Position numbers and translations under genes: made by a program
Assembly (NCBI GenBank): GCA_905221605.1
Contig: CAJNDS010002608.1
Coordinates: 175,017-239,016 of the forward strand
DNA: 64,000 nt
Direction of reading: 5' to 3'
Origin: Symbiodinium natans
Taxonomy: Eukaryota; Sar; Dinophyceae; Suessiales; Symbiodiniaceae
Shown here: positions 26,994 through 39,845 of the stretch, piece by piece
How the letters are laid out: the number at the start of each line of letters is the position of its first letter
Numbering within the stretch: position 1 is the stretch's first letter
The notes under the pieces: generated by a model
What the model was told of the DNA's origin: nothing
The model's database searches: none
What the model saw: only the letters and a program-made list of their open reading frames with translations

Positions 26994-27138
26994 CTTTGAC
27001 AAGCCTTCGATGCATGCCCCACAGAACTGCAGAGCTTGCAGCACTTGTTGCAGAACAACTGCCCTACAAGCCATGCTCTTGATCCCAAAATCAAGAAAAA
27101 AGTTCAAGGTTGCCTTTGCTGGGCTGACGAAAACGAAC
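26994..27138 (-). CDS. Candidate exon of an unrecognised minus-strand gene
   Basis: Acceptor GGGATTAG|G before 27138 and donor AAG|GTTGTT below 26994. The 145 bases are one base plus 48 codons: FVFVSPAKATLNFFLDFGIK, SMACRAVVLQQVLQALQFCG, ACIEGLSK. Predicted helical and Cys-containing; no domain recognised. Flanks are telomere-like (CCCTAAA at about 26910-26935, TTTAGGG at about 27262-27300), so it is an isolated island. Confidence 0.42.
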
Positions 27139-29457
27139 CTAATCCCTGAACCCGTAAGCAAACTGGCATTCCGCACGCCGGGGCCTCGCCAATGCGCATC
27201 CGAGACCACAGGCGCGCGCGCGAGGGACACAAGCAAAGCTGCCGGCCAAGGAGGATCGGGTTGGGTTTAGGGTCGTTGGGGGCTCAAGGTTGAGGGATTG
27301 CGGCAGGGTTTTGGGTGATAATATGATAAGAGTACCAGTACGAGCACGAACGCTTTTGTAGTTGGAGCGCCCGTCTGAAGACGTTTGCTCACATTACTAG
27401 CGCCCGGAAGTGTGGAGCACAGGTGTCAACCCCAAACCCTAAACCCCACCAAGAAGAAGTGGGCCTAAACCTTCCAAGATTGCGATGGATACCCCAGCAG
27501 CCTCTTCAAGAAAACCTTGCTTCAGGGGATTTCCGAGGGAATCGCAAAAAACAAGGACAGTGGGTACTTGCGAACCGCTATGCCACTTGGTGGGAGGAGG
27601 AGGAGGAGGAGGAGAGTAGGGGCCAAGGATTCAATTTTGTTGATTTGGGGGATACTCCTTCAAAATGGTGGGCCACTGCAATACAAATTTTTTCGCACCG
27701 GGCACCGCAGAAGGCCTGTAACCCCGAGCCCTAAACCCCGAGCCCTAAACCCTTAACACCACTAAGCCCTGAAACGATTAAAAACCTGAACGCCTTTAAA
27801 CTTAAACCCCAAACCTGTAAACCCTCCGTCGGGCTGACCCTTGTGCTCGACAGCGTCCGACTCATCCACGGGGCAAGAGGCGAGCGACCAAAGAAGGCTA
27901 GCAGGCCTCCGCTGGGCTTTGGGGTTTAGTGGTTTTGGGGTAAAGGGTTGTCGCTTTAGGGTTGAGACCTTGCCGGGACTTGGTTAAGCTCTACAAGCAT
28001 CTCGAATTTCGGCACCGAACAAACAGTCAAATCCATCAACCCTGCAGCCTAAACCCTAAACCCAATATACGAGCTTTAGTGAGGCTTCAGCACATGGTGA
28101 GTAGCTGGAATTAGAAGACCAGGACACCCACACAACACTGCGGAGCGCATCATTTCTTCTTTCGACGCAGACAAAGGCGTCCTGGTCTATGCTAAGCCAA
28201 TGTCTGTGGGGCGACATGCCGTGGATGTTTCTTACCAAGCCCTAAACGCCTTGAACCCGAAAGCCCATAACACTGAAACCTCATATCCCAAAACTCAAAA
28301 GAACCGCAAAAACCCTTAGCCGTAATTACACCCTAAAACCCCTTGCGGACATCCTGAATCCCTGGTGGCCCTTCAATGACTCAAGCCCTTTCAAGGCCCC
28401 TGGGCGCGGGGCAAGAGCTCATTGAACTCCGCCAGTCGCCCGCCTCGTGGCCAACCCCTTTTGGGGGCTTCCCGCTGTAGGAGCTTAGTGAAGTTCAGGG
28501 GTTCCAGGGTTGGGGGCGGCTTCGCGCAAACCTACTACAGGCACGTAGGACCAGATTTTCGTCGTCGAGGTCATCAGCACTGAACTAGTCTGAATGAGTG
28601 CTCGCCAACAACCAGAAATGGCGCTGTACGTGAATGAGACTTGAGCGAAGGAGGATGAGGAGCAGCATGAACATGACCTCTGACTGTTTGCACTTTGTCC
28701 TAGCTGCCTAACATCGGCCGCCGCTGCACCAAGCGCATCGTCCCCTGTACGAGTACCCCACAGTTAGTGGGCAGAAGAACCCGAAGAAAGCAAGAAACCA
28801 ACCACGACTAACCCTGGCAACCCTAAACCCTGCATCTTCAACCATCTTCAACCCTAAACCCTACACCCTCAACCCCTAAGCCCTAAAGGGGACCAGGACT
28901 GTCCTTCACCCCCTGGGTTAAGCACAAGCGGTGGTGCCGGCAGCGCGCGTCGCAGGCCAACCTGAGCTCAGGGTGGTGTAAACCATATCGTGCAAGACAA
29001 GATAGTATGAGACCACATGATGCAATATACCATAACAATCTCATCTAACATGATGGAATTTCGTCTGCGATAGATAAGGGGGCTGTGTGTTTACTTTTTT
29101 TGTCTTTGCGTGGTGAGTTCAACAGCTTGACGGCGGCATCATCGGACCACTGCCCATTCCCACCAGTCGATAAAGAACAACTCACCTGAGAATTGCGAAT
29201 CAAGTCCTGCAGCCCTTGGCATGCGAATAATAGACGAGCAGCATGTACTTTCTATGTACTAAAAACATTCAACTATCTACAACGGACTCCAGTATGTACT
29301 GTATACTGACTGTGTACTGTAATATACATATATATGCATACATATCATCTAAGATCCTATACGTAGAGGGGTCCTCCAGCGTTGGGGGCTCCGGGTGTAA
29401 GACTGGTTTCGCCGGAGCTTCACCGGCTCAAGGCCTTGGCTAGCTCAAGAACAAGTA
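27139..29457. other. Telomere-like spacer, no gene established
   Basis: Dense CCCTAAA-like words (27430-27450, 27725-27835, 28040-28065, 28800-28890) alternate with unique patches. A GGA repeat lies at 27594-27614. The minus strand around 28100-28235 is protein-like (HGMSPHRHWLSIDQDAFVCV) but without a clean border pair. Confidence 0.4.
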
Positions 29458-29800
29458 GGCCCTCCATATATATGTGTATATACATATACTACATATATAT
29501 ATATATATACAGGGCGGCCGAGGAGAGGGGGGGTTGAAACGACCTGAAGCCGAAGCCGAATTGGTGAAGCTGCATCGCTGTAGGTGACGCCGCATTGCGA
29601 CGCCGCATTGTCTGACGTCGGATTGCGGAGTGACGCCGAATTTTCCCCTGACGCCGAATTGCGGCGTGAAGCCGAATTACCCCCTGATGCCGACTTGTGA
29701 AGCCGAGTTACCTCCTGACGCCGAACTGCGAAGCCGAATTACCTGACGCCGAATTATGAAGCCGAATTACCCCCTGACGCCGACTTGCTCCCGGAGAGAG
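29458..29800 (+). repeat. Composite repeat, left copy: TA-rich run plus GACGCCGAATT repeats
   Basis: Order left to right: GGCCCTCC, a TA/CA-rich run (29468-29512), GGCGGCCG, a G run, GTTGAAACGACCTGAAGCC, then about eight degenerate copies of a roughly 30-base unit built from TGACGCCGAATT and GAAGCCGAATTACCCCC. A further two units occur at 30568-30625. The same order occurs in reverse complement at 40436-40795. Confidence 0.8.
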
Positions 29801-29934
29801 AGGCATGCTCTTTCATGATGCCGAAGTTGAACACCGAGGTCATGCAGTAGAAGATGACGAATGGAATATTCTATGGATAGCAAACTTCAGACGTGACGCG
29901 TACACTTCCCATGTTTACGCAGAAAATGTTCAAC

Positions 29935-30520
29935 ATCCACATTGCTCATCACTCACAGCGTGTGCTCCATACGCTCAGATCTGAAAATGCAAGACTGCTC
30001 TGCACAATGCTCATCACTCCGCATGCACCCCAATGTTTAGATCTGGAACTGCAAATCTGCTCTGCAAGCTGCTCATCACAACTCTGCTCTGCACGATACT
30101 CATCACTCAGCATGTGTTCGGCACGCTGAGAGTCTCAACGGCAAATCTGCTCTAGCTCATCACACAACATATGCTCCACACGCGGTAAAGATCTGAACCT
30201 GCAAATCTGCTCTGCACGATGCTATCACTCAGCACGTACCCACATGTTTGCACTTGAAAATGCAAATCGGCTCTACACGATGATCATCTCACACGCTTAG
30301 ACTTGAGACTGTGAATCTGCTCTGAATAACGCTCATCACTCATACGCTCCGCAAAGCTCACATCTGAAGAGATTGCAGATCTGCTCTGCGCGGCGCTCAT
30401 CACTCATCACACACCCTACATGCTCAGATCTGAAGCTGAACACTTGCTCTGCGCAACGCTGGAGATTCAACTTCTGCTCCACTTGAAAACGCAAGACGCT
30501 CTGCAGGACCTTCACGACAT
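29935..30520. repeat. About eight degenerate copies of a ~75-bp repeat
   Basis: Recurring words in fixed order: GCTCATCACTCA, CATGTGCTCC, ACGCTCAGATCTGAA, CTGCAAATCTGCTCTGCACGAT. Spacing is about 60-80 bases. Copies differ by many substitutions and indels, so the array is old. No coding frame is maintained from copy to copy. Confidence 0.8.
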
Positions 30521-30779
30521 CATCTGCCACATCTACCCTGCACGTTCACTCATGACAGCGCTGTGAAGCCGAATTACCCCCTGACGCAGAATTGTGAAGC
30601 CGAATTACCCCTGACGCCGAACTGTGTCATGCGTCGCGGACCCCACAACAACATCTCTGAACCTGCGGGGGGAACCGGGAAGTATCTGGTGTAAGGATTG
30701 AGGGGGAGCTTGAGGAGTTTGAGGTTTTGAGGAGTTTGAGGTTTGAGGTTAGGGTTGATGTTGCTAAAGGCCCACTTTA

Positions 30780-31760
30780 GTGAGAGAAGTACATGCCCTA
30801 ACCGCGACACGATCATTCCAAGCACAAACTACTTGTCTTGTTCACGTATAACCTTTGTCTTGACACTTCTGTTCATACTCTTTCTAGTGGTGTACAAAAG
30901 GGCCCGTAAAACAGACCACGTTCATAACTTATTTTGTGGGGTCATCACTTCGTTCCAGCATTACACTTGACTTCTTGCCGGATCCTTTATGGGCTAGTTG
31001 TAACTTAGCGAATCCAACTACAACAAAGGGGCCATGATTTCTACAGGATTCAAGGGGGGAGTGAAGAGCATAAGTCTTCCCGGTAAAACTAATGCGAAGA
31101 AGAGAGACTGAAAGGACTCATTCTCCTTCGCTTGGATGTCTTTTCATAATGCATTTTCGTGACCATTAATCTTGGACGTGTATCCTTGCGCCCTCCATTC
31201 ACACTAACTTTGTAAGGTATGAGGAGCGAAGCGAGCGTGGTGCGTTCGTTCGTTCTCTCACACCTTCATAATGGTATTGCATCTCCTCCAAGGACGGAAA
31301 GTGGACTGATTTGCCCGTTGGTTCAGCTTTCATACGGTTCCTTGGACAGTTTCCTGGCCTTCGCCTTTGATCGGCGGTTCACTCCTTGACCTCTACGTTT
31401 ATTACTCATGCTATGTTCCCACACCAATTTAAAAAAGTGAAGCGAAAGAACTGCGTGAATGCACAAGTGAAATAGAATGAAGCGCATTCAATACACACAG
31501 GAATGAAGGAAAATCTTGTGTTCGTTAAAACCCCGCTGAAAGATTTCTTTTTGTAACAACTATTGGGTCTTGAAAATGTCCTTAACTTCGCACGTGCTCT
31601 TCTCTCCTATTTTCCTTTGTCTTCTAGTAGTATAGATTGGCATGAAAAGTGGGCATTGTTCATGGCACGCAAACAAAGAAGTCTTAAATGAGGGGCTCTT
31701 TCAAAATTGGAAGGGCGAATGAAACTTGCAGCTCCTATAGCGCTTGTACGGATATGCCGC
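30780..31760. other. Unique AT-richer stretch without telomere-like words
   Basis: About 1 kb that lacks the heptamer words on either side. A plus-strand frame at 30743-30970 has a hydrophobic segment (ITFVLTLLFILFLVV) but no recognisable domain or splice context; I do not call it a gene. Confidence 0.4.
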
Positions 31761-33239
31761 GGCAAGCTCTGAGGCCCTGCCTGTGAGTCCTACACCCTAA
31801 GCCCTAAGAGTTGAAAGGTTCGGGGTTTTGAGAGGCCAATAAGTGAGGTCCTCAACGATAACCCAGCACATGGGTTTAGGGTTTTATGGCTTGGGGGCTT
31901 AAAGGGTGTTAAAGCTTTTTGGGCACGCTTCCGTCATACCTTAAACCCTAAGCTACTTCACTAAAATTCTAGCTGCCCGAACAAACTTAGAACCCATAGC
32001 AATCGCGGCCATGCGGCGGAGCTAGACTCGTACCGCCCATGTCGGGTTTCCTTTGGGGGTGGGGGCGGGTGGGGACTCCTCTCCGTGCCCAAGTGGCCAG
32101 AGCGGAGCGGAGGGCAAACATCACCGGCGCGGGTCGGTGTGCTAAGAAATCGACTAGTCTCGCGAAGCACATTCCTTCGAGCCAAACTTGCTGCCGCAAG
32201 GATCTATAGTGGCTTGGAGGTTGGAGAACTACAAAGCCCAGAGAACAACCCTAAAGCCTCGTAACCCATCAATCTCGGTGGTTATATACGCTCCTTCTCC
32301 TTTGGCCGCTACCGGCCGCCGCCTCTGGTGCGCTAACCTCACGAAACTTCTGCAGCCAACGAAGAGACTCTTTCGGCCGCTCGTCCCCGTTTTGTGGTCG
32401 GACTCCCTCGCTGCGCTGGAGGCATCATGGGAGCTGGCAGGATTCCATTTAGTGTTCAGTCCAAAGGCCTTAACCCAAGTAGCCCGAGTTCCTATAAAGC
32501 CCGAAAATCATAAAAATAGCCCTGCAAACCCTGGAAGTTCTAAAGATCCCATAGGCCTAAAACCCCGACTATCCTGAAGCCTTGAAAGTTTAGCCCTAAG
32601 CCCTCAACCCCGATCCCTGAGTCCCAGAATGAATGGGGCGGCACCAGCGAACCCCCTACTTAGACCCTACACCCAAACAGACCCCGAATCCCTATACCCT
32701 GAACGGCAAAACCCCAAAACCCCAAACCCTGAAACTCTTGGTGCACGGCGGGCGAGCGAGCCTAAAACCCTAAGCCCTAAATACTCAAAGCCTAAACCAT
32801 CAAACCCTAAACCCTAAAACCCTGAGCCTTATGAGTGGGCCCTTTATCTGGGCCACTAAACCCTGAACCCAAAACTCTCCGTACGTGGACGGACTTAGAC
32901 AGTCACTTTGGAGGTTTAGGGCTACAGGGGTTCGGGCTTAGGGTTTACTTTAGGGACAGAGCCCTAACAAAAAAAAAAAGAACCCTAAGGCCGAACCCGA
33001 TACAACCCCAAAACCTATATCCTAAATCCTACAACCCTATATAAACCCTAAAACCTCAATCCTTAAACCCTAAAACCTAAATCCTAGACCCTTAAACCTG
33101 GGTCCTGAATCCTACATCATGAAACCCTAAACCCCAAAACCTACATCCTAAAACACTCTTAACCTAAACCTCACCCCTGAATCCTATAACCCAAAACCCT
33201 AAACACCACACCGATATCCTCAACCCGACACAGCCCTGA
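31761..33239. repeat. Telomere-like spacer leading into the satellite
   Basis: CCCTAAA-type words become dense from 32580, with CCCTAAACCCTAAAACCCT near 32804-32822. Unique patch 31975-32420 contains a GC-rich stretch; no exon established. Confidence 0.6.
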
Positions 33240-34513
33240 ACCCATGGTCTCCTCCGGAGTGAAGTCGCCTTCGCCCAGGGGGTTCTCCTCATGACTTCAA
33301 GGGGGCGTGGCTTCGGCTTCCCTAGACCCTAAACCTGAAGCCTGAACCTCTAGTTGCCGAGCCCCAAGCCCCTAATTCCCTGAAACGTAAGGACCCTAAA
33401 CCTATAAACCTTTGGGCTTCTAAATTTGTTGGGTTTTCTTCATAGGGTCTTCTTAGGGTATAATAAGGGGCACGCCGCGCCCTTTACCCAAAACCCTCTA
33501 TACCGACTCTTAACCCTATGTCACACCTGCACGCCAGATCCTGAGCCCCTACACCCCCCAAATCCTATCACCCCTAAGCTTCGGATCCTACACACCGAAA
33601 ACAAATAAAATTAATAATTAAGGGTTTAGGCTTTAGGCCTACGGTTTCGGGGTTTAGGGCTTCGGGCTTAGGGTTCGGTACTTGGGGGGTCAGGGTCTTG
33701 GGTTTAGGGACTAAGCCCAAAACCCTGAACCCTAAGGCCGAACCCGATACAACCCCAAAACCTATATCCTAAATCCTAAAACCCTATATAAACCCTAAAA
33801 CCTAAATCCTAGACCCTTAAACCTGGGCCCTGAATCCTACATCATGAAACCGAGTTCTTCGAATGCCACGGTTTGGGCTTCTGCCTGTACGCAGTCAGTC
33901 ATGGCTGGCCGTTCCATCTGCGGAGTCCGAGCAGCTTGCCCGCCCGAGGAAACCAGCAGTCAGCCAAACCGAAGACCTCAAAGTTCTGTCACTGCAATCC
34001 CACGTGCACTGAGTGATCCAGTTGACCTGCTTGTCCACGAGGTAGTCGACTATGAACCACTCACCCGGCTCATGAGAGCTCACTGTGCTTTATTGCAGCG
34101 ATGTCAAAAAAAATAGGTTAAATGGGTAGGGGCTTAAATCCGGAACCTGAACCACTCAATCCTGCAGTCCTGCAAAGCCGTCAGTCCCAAACCCCTCCAA
34201 GCCCTATCCCAAAACCTAAGCCCCTCGGCTGTTATATAGGGTTTAGGGTTTGAGGTCCCGAAAATCGATATATTCATTATTATATTTTCCGAGCCCAATA
34301 GCCCACGAGCTGACCATTATGTAACCCAAAGCCCTAAGCCCTAAAGCTTCTATATAAACTGAACACGCAGGGCCCAGGCCTTCTGCAATATGGTTATAGG
34401 TTCACTCCACAACCCGCAGTGCCTCCCTGAGACTTTAGGGGTTTAAGTGTTGGGGTTTGGGGTTTGGGGTTTTGGGTTTAGGGCTTAGGGGCTTCCGCGT
34501 TTGTAGGGTTTGG

Positions 34514-34548
34514 GGTTTAGGGTTTAGGGTTTAGGGTTTAGGGTTGAG
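34514..34548 (+). repeat. Perfect interstitial TTTAGGG run
   Basis: Four to five uninterrupted TTTAGGG copies inside the satellite, next to GGGTTGAGGGTTCAGGG variants. A similar run is at about 48907-48968. Neither is at a sequence end, so these are interstitial, not a chromosome terminus within this window. Confidence 0.9.
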
Positions 34549-36189
34549 GGTTCAGGGTTGAGGGTTCAGGGTTGAGGGTTTAGGGTTTAGTTTTGTGGGT
34601 GTTTCGGGCGTGCGGTTGTGGGGTTTAGGGCTGGGGCCGCGGCTAGGGGTCGTTGAAGCCTGAACCTCTAGTTGCCGAGCCCTAAGCCCCTAATTCCCTG
34701 AAACGTAAGGACCCTAAACCTTTAAACCTTTGGGCTTCTAAATTTGTAGGGTTTTCTTCATAGGGTCTTCTTAGGGTATAATAAGGGGCACGCCGCGCCC
34801 TTTACCCAAAACCCTCTATACCGCCTCATAACCCTATGTCACACCTGCACGCCAGATCCTGAGCCCCTACACCCCCCAAATCCTATCACCCCTAAGCTTC
34901 GGATCCTACACACCGAAAACAAATAAAATTAATAATTAAGGGTTTAAGCTTTAGGCCTACGGTTTCGGGGTTTAGGGCTTCGGGCTTAGGGTTCGGTACT
35001 TGGGGGGTCAGGGTCTTGGGTTTAGGGACGAAGCCCAAAACCTATATCCTAAATCCTAAAACCCTAAACACACCCTAATACCTAAATCCTTAAACCCTAA
35101 AACCGAAATCCTAGACCCTTAAACCTAGGTCCTGAATCCTACATCATGAAACCCTAAACCCTAAAACCTACATCCGAAAACACTCTTAACCTAAACCTCA
35201 CCCCTAAATCCTATAACCCGAAACCCTAAACACTCAAACCTGAACCTCACCCCTAAATCCTATAACCCAAAAACCCTCAACCCTAAACCGATATCCTCAA
35301 CCCGACACAGCCCTGAACCCATGGTCTCCTCCGGAGTGAGGTCGCCTGCGCCCGGAGGCTTCTCCTCGTGACTTCAGGGGGGCGTGGCTTCGGCTTCCCT
35401 AGACCCTAAACCTGAAGCCTGAACCTGTAGTTGCCGAGCCCTAAGCCCCTAAGTCCCTGAAACGTAAGGACCCTAAACCTTTAAACCTTTGGGCTTCTAA
35501 ACTTGTAGGGTTCTCTTCATAGGGTCTTCTTAGGGTATAATAAGGGGCACGCCGCGCCCTTTACCCAAAACCCTCTATACCGCCTCTTAACCCTATGTCA
35601 CACCTGCACGCCAGATCCTAAGCCCCTACACCCCCCAAATCCTATCACCCCTAAGCTTCGGATCCTACACACCGAAAACAAATAAAATTAATAATGAAGG
35701 GTTTAGGCTTTAGGCCTACGGTTTCGGGGTTTAGGGCTTCGGGCTAGGGTTCGGTACTTGGGGGGTCAGGGTCTTGGGTTTAGGGACTAAGCCCAAGACC
35801 CTGAAACCTAAGGCCGAACCCGATACAACCCATAACCCGAAACCCTTCAAGGCTTGAGGGCTTTGGGTTTAGGGTTGAAGGCTTAAGGTGTTTGGGTTTT
35901 GGGTTTGGGGTTTACGGGTAGGGGTTTCGGGGGTTTAGGGATTGCCCGAACCCCATAATTTAGGTTTAGGGTTTCCCAAGCCCCCAACCCTAAAAGGCCC
36001 TAGGTGTTTGGGTTTAGTCTTGAGGGGGTTGTGGGGTTAGGGTAGACCGAAGCTCAAAACCCTAAACCCTTTAGCCTTAACCCTAAATGAGGTTTAAAGT
36101 TTAGGTGGGCTTTTGGGTGTCACTGGGCGGGGTCTAGGGCATTCGACACCATGATTCGACCGGAGAGCTTCTTGTCCAGCTCGGGAGAC

Positions 36190-36384
36190 CTGCAAGAGCT
36201 GGATGTCCACCGACGAAGCGTCTGTGCAGTTGAGGCGGATCCTCGTGACTTCGACCTGCAACGCCGTGAAACCATCGTGTTTCCTGACATTGCTAGCAGT
36301 ACCCACTGCTAAAAGGAAGGTGTGTGAGCTCCGCATTGTCGTGGTCCGTGCCGTGTTGCCGTTCAGTGCCAAGCCAACAAATCC
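36190..36384 (-). CDS. Candidate exon embedded in the satellite
   Basis: Acceptor CTACTAG|G before 36384 and donor CAG|GTCTCC below 36190. Exactly 65 codons, phase 0 at both ends: GFVGLALNGNTARTTTMRSS, HTFLLAVGTASNVRKHDGFT, ALQVEVTRIRLNCTDASSVD, IQLLQ. It sits in a unique island (36110-36440) between satellite units 3 and 4. Alternating hydrophobic residues suggest beta strands; no family recognised. If real, the satellite occupies introns of a minus-strand gene. Confidence 0.45.
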
Positions 36385-39300
36385 CTAGTAGCGCCAGTGG
36401 CCAGCAGGAAACGATAGGGGAACCTTGAAATAGCCCGCGATGACTTCAAGGGGGCGTGGCTTCGGCTTCCCTAGACCCTAAACCTGAAGCCTGAACCCCT
36501 AGTTGTCGAGCCCTGAGCCCCCAATTCCCTGAAACGTAAGGACCCTAAACCTTTAAACCTTTGGGCTTCTAAACTTGTAGGGTTCTCTTCATAGGGTCTT
36601 CTTAGGGTATACTAAGGGGCACGCCGCGCCCTTTACCCAAAACCCTCTATACCGCCTCTTAACCCTATGTCACACCTGCACGCCAGATCCTGAGCCCCTA
36701 CACCCCCCAAATCCTATCACCCCTAAGCTTCGGATCCTACACACCGAAAACAAATAAAATCAATAATGAAGGGTTTAGGCTTTAGTTTAGGCCTACGGTT
36801 TCGGGGTTTTGGGCTTCGGGCTTAGGGTTCGGTACTTGGGGGGTCAGGGTCTTGGGTTTAGGGACAAAGCCCAAAACCTATATCCTAAATCCTAAAACCC
36901 TACACAAACCCTAATACCTAAATCCTTAAACCCTAAAACCTAAATCCTAGACCCTTAAACCTAGGTCCTGAATCCTACATCATTAAACCCTTAACCCTAA
37001 AACCTACATCCTAAAACACTCTTAACCTAAACCTCACCCCTAAATCCTATAACCCTAAACCCTAAACACTCAAACCTGAACCTAACCCCTAAATCCTATA
37101 ACCCAAAACCCTCAACCCTACGAAAACAAATAAAAAATCTAGTGAAGGGTTTAGGCTTTAGGCCTACGGTTTCGGGGTTTAGGGCTTCGGGCTTAGGGTT
37201 CGGTACTTGGGGGGTCAGGGTCTTGGGTTTAGGGACTAAGCCCAAAACCTATATCCTAAATCCTAAAACCCTACACAAACCCTAATGCCTAAATCCTTAA
37301 ACCCTAAAACCTAAATCCTAGGCCCTGAAACCTAGGTCCTGAATCCTACATCATGAAACCCTTAACCCTAAAACCTACATCCTAAAACACTCTTAACCTA
37401 AACCTCACCCCTAAATCCTATAACACAAAACCCTAAACACTCAAACCTGAACCTCACCCCTAAATCCTATAACCCAAAACCCTCAACCCTAAACCGATAT
37501 CCTCAACCCGACACAGCCCTGAACCCACGGTCTCCTCCGGAGTGAGGTCGCCTGCGCCCGGAGGCTTCTCCTCATGACTTCAGGGGGGCGTGGCTTCGGC
37601 TTCCCTAGACCCTAAACTTGAAGCCTGAACCTCTAGTTGCCGAGCCCTAAGCCCCTAAGTCCCTGAAACGTAAGGACCCGAAACCTTTAAACCTTTGGGC
37701 TTCTAAATTTGTAGGGTTTTCTTCATAGGGTCTTCTTAGGGTATAATAAGGGGCACGCCGCGCCCTTTACCCAAAACCCTCTATACCGCCTCGTAACCCT
37801 ATGTCACACCTGCACGCCAGATCCTGAGCCCCTACACCCCCCAAATCCTATCACCCCTAAGCTTCGGATCCTACACACCGAAAACAAATAAAATTAATAA
37901 TGAAGGGTTTAGGCTCTAGGCCTACGGTTTCGGGGTTTAGGGCTTCGGGCTTAGGGTTCGGTACTTGGGGGGTCAGGGTCTTGGGTTTAGGGACTAAGCC
38001 CAAAACCTATATCCTAAATCCTAAAACCCTATACAAACCCTAATACCTAAACCCTTAAACCCTAAAACCTAAATCCTAGACCCTTAAACCTAGGTCCTGA
38101 ATCCTACATCATGAAACCCTTAACCCTAAAACCTACATCCTAAAACACTCTTAACCTAAACCTCACCCCTAAATCCTATAACACAAAACCCTAAACACTC
38201 AAACCTGAACCTCACCCCTAAATCCTATAACCCAAAACCCTCAACCCTAAACCGATATCCTCAACCCGACACAGCCCTGAACCCATGGTCTCCTCCGGAG
38301 GTCGCCTGCGCCCGGAGGCTGACCCTAAACCTGAAGCCTGAACCTCTAGTTGCCGAGCCCTAAGCCCCTAAGTCCCTGAAACGTAAGGACCCTAAACCTT
38401 TAAACCTTTGGGCTTCTAAATTTGTAGGGTTTTCTTCATAGGGTCTTCTTAGGGTATAATAAGGGGCACGCCGCGCCCTTTACCCAAAACCCTCTATACC
38501 GCCTCGAAACCCTATGTCACACCTGCACGCCAGATCCTGAGCCCCTACACCCCCCAAATCCTATCACCCCTAAGCTTCGGATCCTACACACCGAAAACAA
38601 ATAAAATCAATAATGAAGGGTTTAGGCTTTAGGCCTACGGTTTCGGGGTTTAGGGCTTCGGGCCTAGGGTTCGGTACTTGGGGGGTCAGGGTCTTGGGTT
38701 TAGGGTCAAAGCCCAAAACCTATATCCTAAATCCTAAAACCCCATACAAACCCTAATGCCTAAATCCTTAAACCCTAAAACCTAAAGCCTAGACCCTTAA
38801 ACCTAGGTCCTGAATCCTACATCATGAAACCCTAAACCCTAAAACCTACATCCTAAAACACTCTTAACCTAAACCTCACCCCTAAATCCTATAACCCTAA
38901 ACCCTAAACACTCAAACCTGAACCTCACCCCTAAATCCTATAACCCAAAACCCTCAACCCTACGAAAACAAATAAAAAATCTAGTGAAGGGTTTAGGCTT
39001 TAGGCCTACGGTTTCGGGGTTTAGGGCTTCGGGCTTAGGGTTCGGTACTTGGGGGGTCAGGGTCTTGGGTTTAGGGACTAAGCCCAAAACCTATATCCTA
39101 AATCCTAAAACCCTACACAAACCCTAATACCTAATTCCTTAAACCCTAAAACCGAAATCCTAGACCCTTAAACCTAGGTCCTAAATCCTACATCATGAAA
39201 CCCTAAACCCTACAAAACCTACATCCTAAAGCACTCTTAACCTAAACCTCACCCCTAAATCCTATAACCCAAAACCCTAAACACTCAAACCTGAACCTCA

Positions 39301-39845
39301 CCCCTAAATCCTATAACCCAAAACCCTCAACCCTAAACCGATATCCTCAACCCGACACAGCCCTGAACCCATGGTCTCCTCCGGAGTGAGGTCGCCTGCG
39401 CCCGGAGGCTTCTCCTCATGACTTCAGGGGGGCGTGGCTTCGGCTTCCCTAGACCCTAAACCTGAAGCCTGAACCTCTAGTTGCCGAGCCCTAAGCCCCT
39501 AAGTCCCTGAAACGTAAGGACCCTAAACCTTTAAACCTTTGGGCTTCTAAATTTGTAGGGTTTTCTTCATAGGGTCTTCTTAGGGTATAATAAGGGGCAC
39601 GCCGCGCCCTTTACCCAAAACCCTCTATACCGCCTCGTAACCCTATGTCACACCTGCACGCCAGATCCTGAGCCCCTACACCCCCCAAATCCTATCACCC
39701 CTAAGCTTCGGATCCTACACACCGAAAACAAATAGAATTAATAATGAAGGGTTTAGGCTTTAGGCCTACGGTTTCGGGGTTTAGGGCTTCGGGCTTAGGG
39801 TTCGGTACTTGGGGGGTCAGGGTCTTGGGTTTAGGGACTAAGGCC

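Larger units (their letters stand above)
33240..39845. repeat. Satellite of seven units built from telomere-like sequence
   Basis: A conserved core (starting near GGGTTTTCTTCATAGGGTC, containing GGGGCACGCCGCGCCC, ending near GTCTTGGGTTTAGGGAC) occurs seven times. The GGGGCACG anchor is at 33467, 34785, 35544, 36616, 37750, 38463 and 39594, so spacing is 1318, 759, 1072, 1134, 713 and 1131. Two extra shortened cores (around 37120 and 38962) begin TACGAAAACAAATAAAAAATC. Between cores lie long degenerate CCCTAAA runs and a second module (GGTCTCCTCCGGAGTGAGG ... GGGGCGTGGCTTCGGC). Copies are very similar, so the array is recent or homogenised. Confidence 0.95.

Noticed and set aside
33844-34116. 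Exon on either strand (plus DPVDLLVHEVVDYEPLTRLM, minus EWFIVDYLVDKQVNWI)
   Set aside because: Both strands look protein-like, but neither has an AG|G acceptor at a suitable place, so strand and borders cannot be chosen.
33240-39845. A true chromosome end
   Set aside because: Heptamers are degenerate, switch strand in each unit, and unique sequence continues on both sides.
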